A DNA stretch of 64,000 nt from Porphyrobacter sp. AAP82. Lineage in GTDB: Bacteria; Pseudomonadota; Alphaproteobacteria; Sphingomonadales; Sphingomonadaceae. The notes under the pieces are model-generated. The model had not been told where the DNA came from. It did not search any database and was given only the letters and a program-made list of their open reading frames with translations. The DNA lies in NCBI RefSeq assembly GCF_000331285.1, contig NZ_ANFX01000037.1:1-64000 (forward strand), in the 5' to 3' direction. Shown piece after piece: positions 17,093 to 29,173 of the stretch; position 1 is the first letter of the stretch; the number at the start of each line of letters is the position of its first letter. The position numbers and the translations under genes are program-made.

Positions 17093-17123
17093 AACCCCGC
17101 CGGGCGGGCGGCCCGGCGGGGTT
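17093..17123 (-). terminator. Intrinsic terminator of hppA
   Basis: A perfect 12-bp stem (AACCCCGCCGGG at 17093-17104 with CCCGGCGGGGTT at 17112-17123, loop 7) lies about 55 bp past the hppA stop. On the minus strand it is followed by TATCTTTG, a short T-rich tail. The remaining gap (16967-17092) contains only short imperfect hairpins. Confidence 0.72.
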
Positions 17124-17178
17124 GAGTCTTTGCGGCCCTACCGCTTTGCTACTTGAGGGCTTGAGGGCCGGGCGGGTC

Positions 17179-19344
<2,166 letters not shown>

Positions 19345-19431
19345 GAGCAATCCCCTCTCGTCTTTTTTATGGTGCCCCCCCGTGGGGGAGCCCGGCGCGC
19401 CTCGTTTGATCCCGTGGGCGCGGGGGCCACA

Positions 19432-19459
19432 GTCATAGGGGCTTGCCGGGGGCTGGCAA
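19432..19459 (-). promoter_or_regulatory. Candidate hppA promoter
   Basis: On the minus strand TTGCCA (19459-19454) and TATGAC (19437-19432) are separated by 16 bp, a fair sigma-70-type match. The -35 element lies inside a perfect 8-bp hairpin (GGCTTGCC / GGCAAGCC, 19440-19462) that could also terminate thiL. About 90 bp separate the -10 element from the GTG start. The match is weak and unproven. Confidence 0.3.
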
Positions 19460-19527
19460 GCCTCAGGGAGAGTGCCAAGGCCGGTTTTGCGCCGGTTTCA
19501 GCGTTTTTAGGAGGCGTGCGCGCCCGC

Positions 19528-20385
19528 TCAGCCGTGGCGGTAGCCGAGGCTTGCCGGGTCGCCGAGGGGCTTGCTGTCGAGCAAAAGCGGTGCTGTGCCA
19601 GAGGCTTGCACTGTGCCGATCCGGTGGGCAGGGACAGGCAGGACGGCCGAGGGCGGGGCGGTGAAGAGCAGCTCGTAATCATCGCCCCAGCGCAGGCATT
19701 TTTCGAACTGCGCCGGATCGGCGACGGGGATCGCCTCGCGGTCGAGCGCGAGCGTCATCCCGCTTGCTTCGGCGATGCGGAAGGCATCGAGCAGCAGGCC
19801 ATCGGAGATGTCCATCATCGCGCTGACCAGCGGCGCGAGCGCGCGGCCTTGGGCAAGGCGCGGGACGGGGCGGTCGAAGGCGGCGCGGTGGGCGGGGTCG
19901 CCTGCAAAACCGAGCATCGCGCGGCCCACGGGCCCGGTGATCCACACCCCGTCGCCCGCCCGCGCCCCGCTCCTTGCGGGAACCGGAGTGCAAGTCGCCC
20001 GCCCGATGGCCGTCAGGCCGAGGGCGCGCGGGCCGGCGGCAGCGATGGTGTCTCCGCCGAGCAGGGGAGTGGCGAAGTCGGCCAATGCCGCGCGCAGCCC
20101 TTCGAGAAACCGCGCATCATCGCGCCCCAGCATGTGCCCCATCAGCACGCCCACCGGCTCGGCGCCCTTCGCCGCAAGGTCGGAGAGGTTGGTGGCGACC
20201 AGCTTCCATGCGACGTCGGCCATGTCCGCATCGGCGCGAAAGTGCGTGCCCTCGGCCATCATGTCGTGGGTGATGACGAGGGTTTCGGAGCCGATCTCCA
20301 GCACCGCGCAATCGTCCAAAAGCCCGCGCGCGCCCGGATGGAGCGGCAGGGCGCGCAGGGCGGCGATGAAACCGGGCTCGTTCAG
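19528..20385 (-). CDS. thiL: Thiamine-monophosphate kinase
   Basis: ThiL phosphorylates thiamine monophosphate to the active cofactor thiamine diphosphate. 285 residues of the PurM/AIR synthetase fold: LLDDCAVLEI (Mg-ATP Asp cluster), HDMMAEGTHF, LSDLAAKGAEP, GGDT and MMDISDGLLLDA are all present. The start is unusual: family homology begins at NEPGFIAALRAL, and no ATG, GTG or TTG is available there. CTG 20385 has AAGGA 9 nt upstream and overlaps the nusB stop (CTGA). Last gene of hisG-hisD-nusB-thiL. Confidence 0.9.
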   Translation of the reverse strand: MNEPGFIAALRALPLHPGARGLLDDCAVLEIGSETLVITHDMMAEGTHFRADADMADVAWKLVATNLSDLAAKGAEPVGVLMGHMLGRDDARFLEGLRAALADFATPLLGGDTIAAAGPRALGLTAIGRATCTPVPARSGARAGDGVWITGPVGRAMLGFAGDPAHRAAFDRPVPRLAQGRALAPLVSAMMDISDGLLLDAFRIAEASGMTLALDREAIPVADPAQFEKCLRWGDDYELLFTAPPSAVLPVPAHRIGTVQASGTAPLLLDSKPLGDPASLGYRHG

Positions 20386-20849
20386 CCCCGCGCGTCCTTG
20401 GCCACCGCATCGAGGATGCCGTTGACGAACTTGGCCTGACGGTCGTCGAAGAAGGCCTTGGCGACCTCGACATATTCGTTGATCGCCGCGGCCGCCGGCA
20501 CATCGGCGCGGGCGATCAGCTCGTAGGTGCCTGCGCGCAGCACTTGCAGCATCGCCTTGTCGAGCCGTTCGAGGCTCCATCCGGCGGCGAGCTTGCCCGC
20601 CACCAGCGCGTCGATCTCCTCGCGGCGCGCAGCGACGCCGCGCACCACGTCATCGAAGAACGGCACTTCGGCATCGGCATATTCGGCCGTGTCGAAATCC
20701 TCGTCGTCGATGGTGCGGCCGAGGCGATGCTGGTGGAATTCGTCGAGCAGCCGGGCGAGCGCGGTGCCCTCCATGTGCTGCTGGTAGAGCGCCTGGACAG
20801 CGGCGAGCCGGGCTGCGGAACGCGCTTGCGAGCGGGCGGGGTGGTTCAT
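20382..20849 (-). CDS. nusB: Transcription antitermination factor NusB
   Basis: 155 residues, all helical. NusB with S10 (NusE) binds boxA RNA in rRNA leader transcripts and prevents premature termination. Family features include RSAARLAAVQALYQQH at the start, WSLERLDKAMLQVLRAGTYE and an AINEYVEVAKAFFDD segment near the end. The ATG at 20849 overlaps the hisD stop (ATGA), and its own stop overlaps the proposed thiL start, so all three are translationally coupled. Confidence 0.95.
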   Translation of the reverse strand: MNHPARSQARSAARLAAVQALYQQHMEGTALARLLDEFHQHRLGRTIDDEDFDTAEYADAEVPFFDDVVRGVAARREEIDALVAGKLAAGWSLERLDKAMLQVLRAGTYELIARADVPAAAAINEYVEVAKAFFDDRQAKFVNGILDAVAKDARG

Positions 20850-22144
20850 CGGTTTCTCAATTCAACGGATTTGGCATGGGCCGGCAGTCCCTCGGCATGG
20901 GCGAGGGTGGCGGCAGCGGGGCCTATGCGCGCGAAGGCGGCGGCATCGAGGCCGAGGAAGCTGGTGCGCTTCATGAAGTCAAGCACCGAGAGCCCGCTCG
21001 AAAAGCGCGCCCGGCGCCCCGTGGGCAGCACGTGGTTGGGCCCGGCGACATAATCGCCCACGGCCTCGGGCGTCATGCGGCCAAGGAAGATGCTCCCCGC
21101 ATGGCGGATCGCGGCAAGGTAGGGCTCGGGGTCATCGACCGCGATCTCGACATGCTCGGCGGCGAGGCGGTTGGCGAGGGCGGGGGCTTCGGCGAGCAGG
21201 TCGTTGACGACGATCATAACCCCATGCGCATCCCACGATGCGCGCGCGGTCTTGCCGGTGGCAAGCTGGGTGATCTGCAAGTCGATGCAATCTTCCACCT
21301 GCCGCGCGAAGCCCGCATCGTCGGTGATGAGGATCGATTGCGAGGTCGGGTCATGCTCGGCCTGCGAGAGGAGGTCGGCGGCGATCCAGTCGGGATCGTT
21401 CCTGCCGTCGGCGATGACGAGGATTTCCGACGGGCCCGCCACCATGTCGATGCCGACCACGCCGTAAAGCTGGCGCTTGGCCTCGGCGACCCAGGCATTG
21501 CCGGGGCCGGTGATGACATCGACGGCACGGATGCGCTGCGTGCCATAGGCGAGCGCGCCCACCGCCTGCGCGCCCCCGATGCGCCAGATCTCGTCCACGC
21601 CCGCGATATGCGCGGCGGCGAGCACCATCGGGTTCGACTGACCCTTGGGCGTGGGGGTAACGACCACCAGCCGCTCGACCCCCGCGACCCGCGCGGGGAT
21701 CGCATTCATCAGCAGCGATGAAGGATAGGCCGCGCGCCCGCCCGGCACATAGAGCCCCGCCGCATCGACCGCCCGCCAGATCGCGCCCAGCCTGACGCCT
21801 GCCGCATCGACATAGTCGCGGTTCGCCGGAAGCTGCGCCTCGTGATAGGCGCGGATACGCGCGGCGGCGAGTTCGAGCGCCTCGCGCAAGGTCTGGTCGA
21901 GGTCGTTATAGGCCTGCGCGCAGCGCTCGCGGGTGATCACCCAGTCGCTCTCGTCCACCAGCGCATAGCCGTCGAAGCGCTGGGTGTATTCCACCAGCGC
22001 CGCATCGCCGCGGCCCTTGACCGCCTGGAGGATGCCCGAGACCTGCCCCGCGACATCGCTGTCGGTCTCGCGCCGCGCATCGACGATCCGCGCGAACTTC
22101 GTCTCGAAATCGGGATCGAGCGTGGAGAGGAGCTTTCCAGTCAT
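20846..22144 (-). CDS. hisD: Histidinol dehydrogenase
   Basis: HisD carries out the last two steps of histidine synthesis, oxidising L-histidinol to L-histidine with NAD+ and Zn2+. 432 residues, full length. Visible hallmarks: [53 protein letters not shown] (catalytic Glu-His) and [19 protein letters not shown] (zinc and catalytic His). The ATG 22144 overlaps the hisG stop as ATGA, giving translational coupling. Confidence 0.97.
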   Translation of the reverse strand: MTGKLLSTLDPDFETKFARIVDARRETDSDVAGQVSGILQAVKGRGDAALVEYTQRFDGYALVDESDWVITRERCAQAYNDLDQTLREALELAAARIRAYHEAQLPANRDYVDAAGVRLGAIWRAVDAAGLYVPGGRAAYPSSLLMNAIPARVAGVERLVVVTPTPKGQSNPMVLAAAHIAGVDEIWRIGGAQAVGALAYGTQRIRAVDVITGPGNAWVAEAKRQLYGVVGIDMVAGPSEILVIADGRNDPDWIAADLLSQAEHDPTSQSILITDDAGFARQVEDCIDLQITQLATGKTARASWDAHGVMIVVNDLLAEAPALANRLAAEHVEIAVDDPEPYLAAIRHAGSIFLGRMTPEAVGDYVAGPNHVLPTGRRARFSSGLSVLDFMKRTSFLGLDAAAFARIGPAAATLAHAEGLPAHAKSVELRNR

Positions 22145-22830
22145 GCGGCGGCTTTCTCGGCGCGGTCCTCGGCCTCGCGGCGGAAGGCATCCACCAGCGC
22201 GGCGACGCGGCGGTCGGTCTTGAGGGCGGTGCGGTTGACGATCAGGCGCGCGGAAATCTCGAGGATCACCGCGGTCTCCACGAGGCCGTTCTCGCGCAGG
22301 GTGGTCCCGGTCGAGACGAGGTCGACGATCTGGCGGGCGAGGCCCAGCGAGGGGGCCAGCTCCATCGCGCCGTTCAGTTTGACGCATTCGGCCTGCACGC
22401 CAGCGGCCTCGAAATGGCGGCGGGTGAGGCTCGGGTATTTGGTCGCGACGCGCAGGTGGCTGATGCTGCCCGCCTCGTCGGTGTCCGACGCCATGCGCGC
22501 CACCGAAAGCCGGCATAGCCCGATGCCGAGATCGACCGGCGCGTAGAGATCGGCGTAGTCGAATTCCTCGATCACGTCCGAGCCCACGATCCCCACCTGC
22601 GCCGCACCGTGGGCGACGAAGGTCGCGACATCGAAGGCGCGCACGCGGATCAGGCGCATGTCGGGGCGGGTGGTGGCGAAGGCCAGCGCGCGGCTCTTGG
22701 GATTGTGGAAGTCCGCATCCGGCTCCACCCCGGCGCGCGCCATCACCGGCAGCGCCTCGTCGAGGATGCGCCCCTTGGGGACAGCGAAGGTGAGCTGTCC
22801 GGTATTGTCGGGAAGGCCGATGGTGGTCAT
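22141..22830 (-). CDS. hisG: ATP phosphoribosyltransferase, short form
   Basis: HisG commits ATP and PRPP to histidine synthesis. At 229 residues this is the short form, which in other bacteria needs the HisRS-like subunit HisZ for activity and feedback control. It has [28 protein letters not shown] and [14 protein letters not shown], the PRPP loop. No hisZ is present in the window, so it must be elsewhere. First gene of the overlapping hisG-hisD-nusB-thiL unit; the promoter must lie in the roughly 40 bp before 22870 or within the divergent gene's start. Confidence 0.95.
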   Translation of the reverse strand: MTTIGLPDNTGQLTFAVPKGRILDEALPVMARAGVEPDADFHNPKSRALAFATTRPDMRLIRVRAFDVATFVAHGAAQVGIVGSDVIEEFDYADLYAPVDLGIGLCRLSVARMASDTDEAGSISHLRVATKYPSLTRRHFEAAGVQAECVKLNGAMELAPSLGLARQIVDLVSTGTTLRENGLVETAVILEISARLIVNRTALKTDRRVAALVDAFRREAEDRAEKAAA

Positions 22831-22869
22831 GATCGCGGGCGCACTTAGGGTCGGACGGGAAAAAGGGCA

Positions 22870-23964
22870 ATGGCAATGGCGGCGGGCGAGGCGGGAATCA
22901 TGGGCCTCGAGGACTTTACCGCCGCGCTCGAATGGCAGGCCCGCCATGCCGAGGAAAACGGTGCTCCCGCCACGGCCCGCGTGATCCGCGCGCTGGCGGG
23001 AGTGCGGGCGAGCGACACCGCGACCGGACGGCGGATCGCCGGGTGGCAGGGCCTGACGCTGAAGGACGCGATGCCGCTCAGGATTGCAGGCGGCTTTCAC
23101 CATCTGCTGCTGACCGGCGCCGACGCGCGGCTGGCGGCGGTCTACTCGGGCGACATCACCGATCAGGACGAGGTCGATGCGCTGGTGCTCGATCTGGCGC
23201 AAAGGTTCGATGCGCGGCTGCTGCCGTGGCTCGACGGCCCGCCGCAGACCAACGAGGCGGGGCGCTCTGCCAGCATCATGGCAGGGCTGCTGTGGCTGGC
23301 GCAGCGGGTGCGTGTCACCCGGTTCGATCTGTTCGAACTGGGCGCGAGCGCGGGGGTCAACACGATGCTGGACCGCTATTTCTTCCGATTGGGCGATACC
23401 GAGGTCGGGCCTTGCGCCTCGCCGATGCGGATCGTGCCGGAATGGAAGGGGGCCGCGCCGCCTGCGCCGCCTGCGGATTTCGCGATCACGGGTGTGAAGG
23501 GTTGCGACATCGCCCCGATCGACCTCGCCGATCCCGCGGCGGCGCTGCGGCTCAAGGCCTATGTCTGGCCCGATGCCGCCATGCGCATGGCGCGGATCGA
23601 CGCCGCGATTGCGCTGGCGGCCCGGCAGCCGCCCGCTCTGGTCGCCGCCGATGCGGGCGATTTCGCCGCCGCCATGCTGGTTCGCCCCCGCGAGCCGGGC
23701 ACGGCGCGGGTGATGTTCCATTCGATCATGTGGCAATACATGCCCGCCGCCACGCAAAGCGGCATCACCGCCGCCTTCGCGGCCGAGGGTGCGGCGGCGA
23801 CACCCGAAACGCCGCTCGGCTGGATTGCGCTCGAGACCGATCCCGCCACCTTCCGCCACGAATTGCGCGTCCGCCTGTGGGACGGCGCAGAGCATCACGG
23901 CGAGGAGCACCTGCTCTCCCACGCCCACCCGCATGGCGCGTGGGTGGAGTGGCTGGCGGGCTAA
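22870..23964 (+). CDS. DUF2332-family protein
   Basis: 364 residues, cytoplasmic, no membrane segment. It matches the DUF2332 pattern: an N-terminal helical part ([20 protein letters not shown]), the conserved [13 protein letters not shown], which resembles a nucleotide- or SAM-binding loop, and a late GWIALETD. The loop suggests a Rossmann-like methyltransferase fold, but the activity is unknown. ATGs at 22870 and 22876 are both possible. It diverges from hisG with a 39-bp gap and interlocks stop codons (CTAA) with the convergent hydrolase gene. Confidence 0.8.
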   Translation: MAMAAGEAGIMGLEDFTAALEWQARHAEENGAPATARVIRALAGVRASDTATGRRIAGWQGLTLKDAMPLRIAGGFHHLLLTGADARLAAVYSGDITDQDEVDALVLDLAQRFDARLLPWLDGPPQTNEAGRSASIMAGLLWLAQRVRVTRFDLFELGASAGVNTMLDRYFFRLGDTEVGPCASPMRIVPEWKGAAPPAPPADFAITGVKGCDIAPIDLADPAAALRLKAYVWPDAAMRMARIDAAIALAARQPPALVAADAGDFAAAMLVRPREPGTARVMFHSIMWQYMPAATQSGITAAFAAEGAAATPETPLGWIALETDPATFRHELRVRLWDGAEHHGEEHLLSHAHPHGAWVEWLAG

Positions 23965-24857
23965 GCCGCCAGAAACGCCTCGATCGCCGCATTCACCGCA
24001 TCCGGCGCTTCCCACGGCACGAAATGCCCGCAATCGGGCACGCGCACGATGGTCAGCGGGTCGATGATCTCGTCCAGCCCGTCGAGATTTTCGGGCGGCA
24101 GGGCGAGATCGTCGAGCGCCCAGATCACGAGGCAAGGGATGGTCAGCTTGGGGAGCGCCGGGGGCGTCCAGCCTTCGGGAATGGCGAAAGGCGCATCCAT
24201 CACCGGCACGTCGATGGGGCTCGCGCGGTAATAGTTGAGCATCCCGAAGGCCGCATCGCGGTTCTGCCAGTCGAGGAGCAGCTGGTCGCGTTCCTCGGGC
24301 TCCATTGCGGAGGGGCGGTCCCACTTCACTTCCTTGAGCAGCAGGCCGGTGAGCCCGTGCTCCTTGACCAGCGCGTCATTGGCCGGATCGCGAAAGCCGC
24401 GGATATACTGGCTCGCCTCGCGCTGGACGGGGTGGGTGTAGAGCAGGCGCTGGAAGATCACCGGATGCGGCGCATTGGCGATGATCGCCTTGTTCACCCG
24501 CGCATGTTGCCCGCCGAGCGCCACGCCCCAGGCAATCGCGCCGCCCCAGTCGTGCCCGACGATGGTGAAATGCGCGATCCCCAGCGTGTCGGCGAGCAGG
24601 AAGATGTCGCCGATCAGATTGGCCGGGGCATAGGCCTCGACGTTTTGCGGCTTCGAGGACCCGCGATAGCCGCGCTGGTCGGGGGCGATGCAGCGGAAGC
24701 GGCCTGCAAAATGGCGGATCTGGTGCCGCCACGTCCGGTGGCTCTCCGGGAAGCCATGCAGAAAGATCAGCACCGGCGCATCGACCGGGCCTTCGTCGAC
24801 GATGTCGAGGTGGATGCCATTGGGCAGATGGACGCGTTTCAGATCAAAGCTCATCAT
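23961..24857 (-). CDS. Epoxide hydrolase-like alpha/beta hydrolase
   Basis: 298 residues. [14 protein letters not shown] forms the oxyanion-hole HGFP motif, [11 protein letters not shown] places Asp as nucleophile, ALDDLAL supplies the acid and [11 protein letters not shown] the general-base His. A nucleophilic Asp with HGFP indicates an epoxide hydrolase or dehalogenase rather than an esterase. Substrate unknown. It starts inside the stop codon of the upstream SDR gene (ATGA), so the two enzymes are likely made together and may act on one substrate. Confidence 0.85.
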   Translation of the reverse strand: MMSFDLKRVHLPNGIHLDIVDEGPVDAPVLIFLHGFPESHRTWRHQIRHFAGRFRCIAPDQRGYRGSSKPQNVEAYAPANLIGDIFLLADTLGIAHFTIVGHDWGGAIAWGVALGGQHARVNKAIIANAPHPVIFQRLLYTHPVQREASQYIRGFRDPANDALVKEHGLTGLLLKEVKWDRPSAMEPEERDQLLLDWQNRDAAFGMLNYYRASPIDVPVMDAPFAIPEGWTPPALPKLTIPCLVIWALDDLALPPENLDGLDEIIDPLTIVRVPDCGHFVPWEAPDAVNAAIEAFLAA

Positions 24858-25678
24858 TGCTGCTCCAGCTTGTCCATGTAGCCCTTGGCGACCATGTCTG
24901 CGACCTGATCGAACAGGGCTTCGGGCGTGCGGCGCAGCTCGCCCATCATCTTTTCGCCGCCTTCGGCAACGATGATCTCGCGCTCGCCTACCGCAATGCC
25001 ATCGAGCATCTGGCGCGCGGCGACATCGGCGGGAATGCCCTCGTCGATCGCCTTGTCGCTGCGCCCGCGCTGCGTGCCGTCGGCATTGAGCGCGTTCCTC
25101 GACACATTGGTGGCGACCGAGCCGGGGTAGATGGTGTGGACACTGACGCCGTTGATCGACAGCTCGCCCCGCAATGCGTCGGCATAGCCGGCAAGGCCGA
25201 ACTTGGCGGCCGAGTAGGCCGTGCGCATCGGCACCCCGACCTTGCCCGCGATCGATGAAATGAACCCCAATGCGCCCGATCCGCGCTCCGCCATGTGGCC
25301 GATCAGGCCTTGCGTGAAGGCGATCTGGGCCACGAGGTCGACCTCGATGATGTCGCGGTAGACCTGCATCGCGGTTTTCAGCGCGCGGCTGCGCTGCGAA
25401 ATGCCGGCGTTGGCGAAGGCGATATCGACATGGCCCTTCCAGGCAATGGCTTTGGCTGTGGCTTGGGCCAGCGCAGCATCATCGCGCACGTCGAAGGCGA
25501 TGATCAGGCTTTCGGTTCCTTTGGCGCCGCAATCCGCCGCGACCTCCTCCAGCCGCGCGGCATCGCGGCCCGACAGCACCACATGCGCGCCCCTTGCGGC
25601 CAGCTCGCGCGCCAGCGCAGCGCCGATCCCCGAGGATGCCCCGGTGATCCAAGCCACCTTGCCTGCATAGTCCATCAT
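24854..25678 (-). CDS. Short-chain dehydrogenase/reductase
   Basis: 274 residues, classical SDR. TGASSGIGAALA near residues 14-25 binds NAD(P), AFANAGIS is the NNAG-like strand, and the catalytic set is the Ser in GFISSIAGK and Tyr/Lys in AYSAAKFGLAG. A C-terminal extension (about residues 230-274) is hydrophilic. Substrate not predictable. First gene of a coupled pair with the epoxide hydrolase-like gene; probably converts an alcohol, aldehyde or ketone to or from the hydrolase's substrate (inference). Confidence 0.9.
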   Translation of the reverse strand: MMDYAGKVAWITGASSGIGAALARELAARGAHVVLSGRDAARLEEVAADCGAKGTESLIIAFDVRDDAALAQATAKAIAWKGHVDIAFANAGISQRSRALKTAMQVYRDIIEVDLVAQIAFTQGLIGHMAERGSGALGFISSIAGKVGVPMRTAYSAAKFGLAGYADALRGELSINGVSVHTIYPGSVATNVSRNALNADGTQRGRSDKAIDEGIPADVAARQMLDGIAVGEREIIVAEGGEKMMGELRRTPEALFDQVADMVAKGYMDKLEQQ

Positions 25679-25728
25679 GTTCTCTCCCGTTTGCGCGAGA
25701 GGCTAGCGGGCGTGCGGGCCCTGCGCAA

Positions 25729-26184
25729 TCAGGTTGCGATTGCAGACCGGATCATCGCGGCCAGTTCCACCGGATAGACCGCCTCGTGCCAGTTCTCCAG
25801 CTCGCCGAGCGTGAACCAGCGGTGCTGCGTCATCAGCGCCTGTTCGAGCGCGGTGTGGCCTTGTGTGCTGACCTGCGTGTCGGCGACGCGCACGAGGAAG
25901 AAGCGCTCGTCCGCCTGCACCGGTTCGCCTTCGACCGTGACGAACTGCGGCGTCATCCGCGCGATCTGCTCGCCCGGATCGGCGGTGATGCCGGTCTCCT
26001 CGAACAGCTCACGCCGCGCGGCATCCTCGAAGCTCTCGCCCGGATCGACCTCGCCTCCGGCCGTCACCCAGAAGGGCGGGCGGCCGGGCACATCATAGCG
26101 GAACATCAGCGCGCGGCCCTCGGGGTCGAGCACGATCAGCCGTGCGGCCGGGCGCAGGCGCAGGGCGGGATCGAGACCCGTCAT
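25729..26184 (-). CDS. NUDIX hydrolase
   Basis: 151 residues. The Nudix box is complete: G-EVDPG-E-SFEDAAR-RE-LFEE-TG, giving Mg-dependent hydrolysis of a nucleoside diphosphate linked to another group. The N-terminal strand (RLIVLDPEGRALMFRY) and the absence of an ADP-ribose signature do not reveal the substrate. The ATG at 26184 overlaps the bolA stop (ATGA), so the pair is co-translated. Confidence 0.9.
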   Translation of the reverse strand: MTGLDPALRLRPAARLIVLDPEGRALMFRYDVPGRPPFWVTAGGEVDPGESFEDAARRELFEETGITADPGEQIARMTPQFVTVEGEPVQADERFFLVRVADTQVSTQGHTALEQALMTQHRWFTLGELENWHEAVYPVELAAMIRSAIAT

Positions 26185-26447
26185 GCCTCCGGCACGCTCG
26201 CCCTGATCGCCACGGCATGCACCCGCTGGCCGACGATGTCTCCCAGCGCCGCGATCACCGCGCGCTGGCGGGCGAGGCGGTTCATCGGGGCGAAGGCGGC
26301 GGCCTCGATCTCCACCGTGAAATGCGATTCGCCCGAGCCATCGTCGCCCATGTGGCCCGAATGCTTGGCGCTGTCGTTGATGATCGCGAGCCGGGTGGGC
26401 GCGAAGGCCCGGGTCAGGAGCGCATGCATTTCCTCGGCGAGGGACAT
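26181..26447 (-). CDS. BolA-family protein
   Basis: 88 residues. BolA proteins pair with monothiol glutaredoxins to bind or transfer [2Fe-2S] clusters. The fold signature is present: AIINDSAKHSGH, then SHFTVEIEAAAF, MNRLARQRAVIAALGD and VHAVAIRA. The His in SGHM and the late VHA are the usual cluster-ligand positions. ATG 26447 is used (AAGGA 8 nt upstream). It diverges from the J-domain gene and is translationally coupled to the NUDIX gene. Confidence 0.92.
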   Translation of the reverse strand: MSLAEEMHALLTRAFAPTRLAIINDSAKHSGHMGDDGSGESHFTVEIEAAAFAPMNRLARQRAVIAALGDIVGQRVHAVAIRASVPEA

Positions 26448-26526
26448 CGGGTCTTTCCTTCTTTGCAAGCTTGCGCGGCGGGTTGGGTCTTGGAACTTGG
26501 GGCGGCAATCGCCATTCAGCACGCTT

Positions 26527-27120
26527 ATGCCTTCACCACGATTCCACGGCCGCGTCGAGAGCCCCGGGCGCGCCTGCGAAGCCCCGGGCTGCCGCGAGGC
26601 GGGCGAATTCCGCGCGCCCGGGCGGCGGCCGCACAGGGCAGACGGGCCGGGCGAGTGGCGCTGGTTCTGCCTCGATCACGTGCGCGAATTCAACGCCGGA
26701 TATGACTGGTTTGAAGGCATGAGCGCGGAAGAAATCCTGCGCGCGCAGTCGCCGATCGCCGGCTGGCAGACCGAAAGCCGGGTATTCCGCCCCACCGCCG
26801 GTATCGCCGATGGTCCGCGCTGGGCCGACTATGCCGACCCATTGGACGCCATCAGCGCCCGCGCCCGCGGCATCAGGTCGCGCGCCGAACGCGAGGCGAG
26901 GGCCGCGATGTCCGGGCGGTTCTCGAAGGAGGAAGCCGCCGCGCTCGAGGTGATGGGTCTCGGCTCGGACACCGACCGGACGCGCCTGCGGCGGCGCTAT
27001 TCCGAACTGGTGCGCCGCTACCACCCCGACAGGAACGGCGGTGACCGCGCGCACGAGGCGCAGCTGACCGCCGTGGTCGATGCCTACCAGCTGCTCAAGA
27101 AAAGCGCCGCCTTCGCCTGA
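26527..27120 (+). CDS. J-domain (DnaJ-like) protein with N-terminal Cys-rich segment
   Basis: 197 residues. The last 65 residues form a J domain: LEVMGLGSDTDRTRLRRRY, then VRRYHPDRNGGD with the essential HPD that stimulates Hsp70 ATPase. The N-terminus carries C-x4-C and FCLDHV, possibly a small metal site. This J-protein next to bolA is a common alphaproteobacterial arrangement, often near cobS, which lies 2 kb away here. The Hsp70 partner is not in the window. Its stop abuts the stop of the convergent SRPBCC gene with no spacer. Confidence 0.88.
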   Translation: MPSPRFHGRVESPGRACEAPGCREAGEFRAPGRRPHRADGPGEWRWFCLDHVREFNAGYDWFEGMSAEEILRAQSPIAGWQTESRVFRPTAGIADGPRWADYADPLDAISARARGIRSRAEREARAAMSGRFSKEEAAALEVMGLGSDTDRTRLRRRYSELVRRYHPDRNGGDRAHEAQLTAVVDAYQLLKKSAAFA

Positions 27121-27561
27121 TCAGCGTGCCTCGCACAGCGCTGCAAGCTGCGCGGCCGCCGCGTCCCAGCCCTGGATGAAGCCCATCGCCTCGTGCTGGT
27201 CGCGCGCTTCCTGCGACCAGTGCCGCGCGCGGGCGGTGTAGCGGGTGCCGTCACCCTCGGGCGCTACTTCCCAGATGCCGATCATGAAGGGGCCCGACGG
27301 CTGGAGATCGCTGGTGATCGCGTCGGTGACCGCGAACATCCGGCCTTCCTCCCAGGCGAGGAAGATGCCTTCCTGCGGCATCTCCTCGCCCTCGGGCCCG
27401 ATCATCACCATCGCGCTGCGGCCGCCGGGGACGCGGTTCTGTGCGACCACCTCGGCGCGCCACGGGCGGGGGCACCACCATTCGTTCATGCGGTTGACCA
27501 TCGCGTCCCACACCATGCCGGGCGGCGCCGCGATGAGGCGGGTGACGCTCAGTTCGTTCAT
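27121..27561 (-). CDS. SRPBCC/AHSA1-like domain protein
   Basis: 146 residues, a START-like ligand-binding fold. The typical opening SVTRLIAAPPGMVWDAM and a late helix (EARDQHEAMGFIQGWDAAAAQLAAL) match the AHSA1/CalC branch; there is no catalytic motif. It probably binds a small hydrophobic ligand. Its ATG overlaps the stop of the upstream GST gene (27558-27561), so both are made from one message. Confidence 0.82.
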   Translation of the reverse strand: MNELSVTRLIAAPPGMVWDAMVNRMNEWWCPRPWRAEVVAQNRVPGGRSAMVMIGPEGEEMPQEGIFLAWEEGRMFAVTDAITSDLQPSGPFMIGIWEVAPEGDGTRYTARARHWSQEARDQHEAMGFIQGWDAAAAQLAALCEAR

Positions 27562-28193
27562 TGTCCGGCCCCCTGCGCCGCCTTGATGATCGCGGCGTCG
27601 ATGGCGTTCGCCTCGGCATAGGCGGGGCGCTGGGTGATGCGTTCGACATAGGCGCGGAAGGCGGGGCGTTCCGGGATCGAGCCGAACCTCAGGCCCCACA
27701 CGAACTGGCTGCCGACATAGGTATCGGCCATGGTGAAGCGGCTTCCGGCGGCAAAATCATGGGCCGAAAGCCAGCTGTCGAGCGCATCGAGCGCAAGATC
27801 GAGGCTGCCGAAGCCCGCCATGCCCTGCTTGCCCTCGGGCACTTCCCAGCCCATCGCCTTGCCAACCACCGCCTGCTCCAGCGGCCCGTTGGCAAAGAAC
27901 AGCCAGCGGAAATAGGCGGCCTTCTCGTGCGCGTCGGGCAGCAGGCCTTTGTCGGGATGCATTTCGGCAAGGTAGTGGTTGATCGCGGCGCATTCGGTGA
28001 CGATGTGGTCGTGAGCGCCGTGGTGGTGGACGAGGGCGGGGACCTTGTTCATCGGGTTGATGGTCTTGAAGCTGTCGGGCCGGGTCGCCCAGTCAAACAC
28101 GACATGCTCGTAATCCGCGCCCGCCTCGTGCAGCGCCCAGCGCGCAATCTGCCCGCGGCTCATGGCGACGGTGTAGAAGGTGAATTCGGCCAT
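27558..28193 (-). CDS. Glutathione S-transferase family protein
   Basis: 211 residues. A thioredoxin-fold N-terminal half ([20 protein letters not shown], then NKVPALVHH and VTECAAI at the glutathione gamma-Glu contact) precedes an all-helical C-terminal half with the N-capping segment [12 protein letters not shown]. The SR pair of MSRGQ suits a Ser-type GST. Substrate unknown. First gene of a coupled pair with the SRPBCC gene; 24 bp downstream of the MpaB-like gene on the same strand. Confidence 0.9.
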   Translation of the reverse strand: MAEFTFYTVAMSRGQIARWALHEAGADYEHVVFDWATRPDSFKTINPMNKVPALVHHHGAHDHIVTECAAINHYLAEMHPDKGLLPDAHEKAAYFRWLFFANGPLEQAVVGKAMGWEVPEGKQGMAGFGSLDLALDALDSWLSAHDFAAGSRFTMADTYVGSQFVWGLRFGSIPERPAFRAYVERITQRPAYAEANAIDAAIIKAAQGAGQ

Positions 28194-28216
28194 GGTTCCC
28201 TCTCCCTTTGAACCCT

Positions 28217-29056
28217 TCAAACCTGCCGGAACGCCCAGCGCAAGGTGCGGCCCATGCCCCATGTGGCGGCGCGTGCGGGAAGCGCGGTGAGCACCGGGCG
28301 GTGCAGGTTCAGCATCGCCGCCGCCCAGCCGGGCAGCATGGCGACGGCATCGGCGGTGATCATGGTCTGCACGGCCAGCGGCGTGCCGGGCGGGCGCTGC
28401 GAGAGCACCAGCTGTGCGACCTCGCGCGCCTCTTTCGAGGTGGCCAGATCGTGGCGCAACTCGCGGAAGATGCGGTCGGCCTCGGCGCGGGTCTCGGGCA
28501 CCGGATCGGCACCCAGCATCCGGGCGATCACCGCGAACTGGCGGTAATATTCGTCCTGCTCGGCCACCGGCATCGCGGGGCGGACGTGGCGGATATAGCC
28601 TGCAAGGAAGCTTTGCGCCTCGGTGACGTGGACCCAGGCGAGGGTCCTCGGATTGGTCGCCTGATAGGGCGTCCCGTCAGGGAGCGCCCCGCCGACCCTG
28701 GCATGGATACGGTTGACCCGGTCGATGGCCCCCAGCGCCGCGTCGCGGTGGCCGAAGGTCGTGACCGCGATGAACCGCGCGGTGCGCCGCAGCCGCCCGT
28801 GCATGTCCTCGCGGAAGTTCGAATGATCGAGCACGCCTTGCAGCGCATGGGGGTGGAGCATCTGCAAGAGCAGCGCGCGCACCCCGCCGGTCATCATGCC
28901 GACGATATCGGCATGGACCTGCCGGATCGGCGTATCGCGGACGAACAGCGCCTCGTCCGAAGGCGGGGTCGGCGTCTGCCCGGCGCTCGCATCGTGAAAC
29001 ACCCCGCGCACCTGCGATATCAGTTTCAGGCGCAGCGATTCGACCGGATCGGGCAT
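28217..29056 (-). CDS. MpaB-type oxygenase (DUF2236)
   Basis: 279 residues. The family (latex-clearing protein / MpaB) binds a b-type heme through conserved His and acts as an oxygenase. Visible hallmarks: [28 protein letters not shown], and [16 protein letters not shown]. No signal peptide, so probably cytoplasmic. ATG 29056 begins the family homology. It diverges from cobS with a 117-bp gap and precedes the GST gene on the same strand. Confidence 0.88.
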   Translation of the reverse strand: MPDPVESLRLKLISQVRGVFHDASAGQTPTPPSDEALFVRDTPIRQVHADIVGMMTGGVRALLLQMLHPHALQGVLDHSNFREDMHGRLRRTARFIAVTTFGHRDAALGAIDRVNRIHARVGGALPDGTPYQATNPRTLAWVHVTEAQSFLAGYIRHVRPAMPVAEQDEYYRQFAVIARMLGADPVPETRAEADRIFRELRHDLATSKEAREVAQLVLSQRPPGTPLAVQTMITADAVAMLPGWAAAMLNLHRPVLTALPARAATWGMGRTLRWAFRQV

Positions 29057-29173
29057 GAAGCGAATATAGGCGCGAACCGCAGGGGCGAAAGGCGCGCTCG
29101 TCAAATTGCGAGGCCGGACATGAAAAACCACCGCTTGCAGGCTCGGCCCATGCCGTTTAACCGTCCGCCCGCA

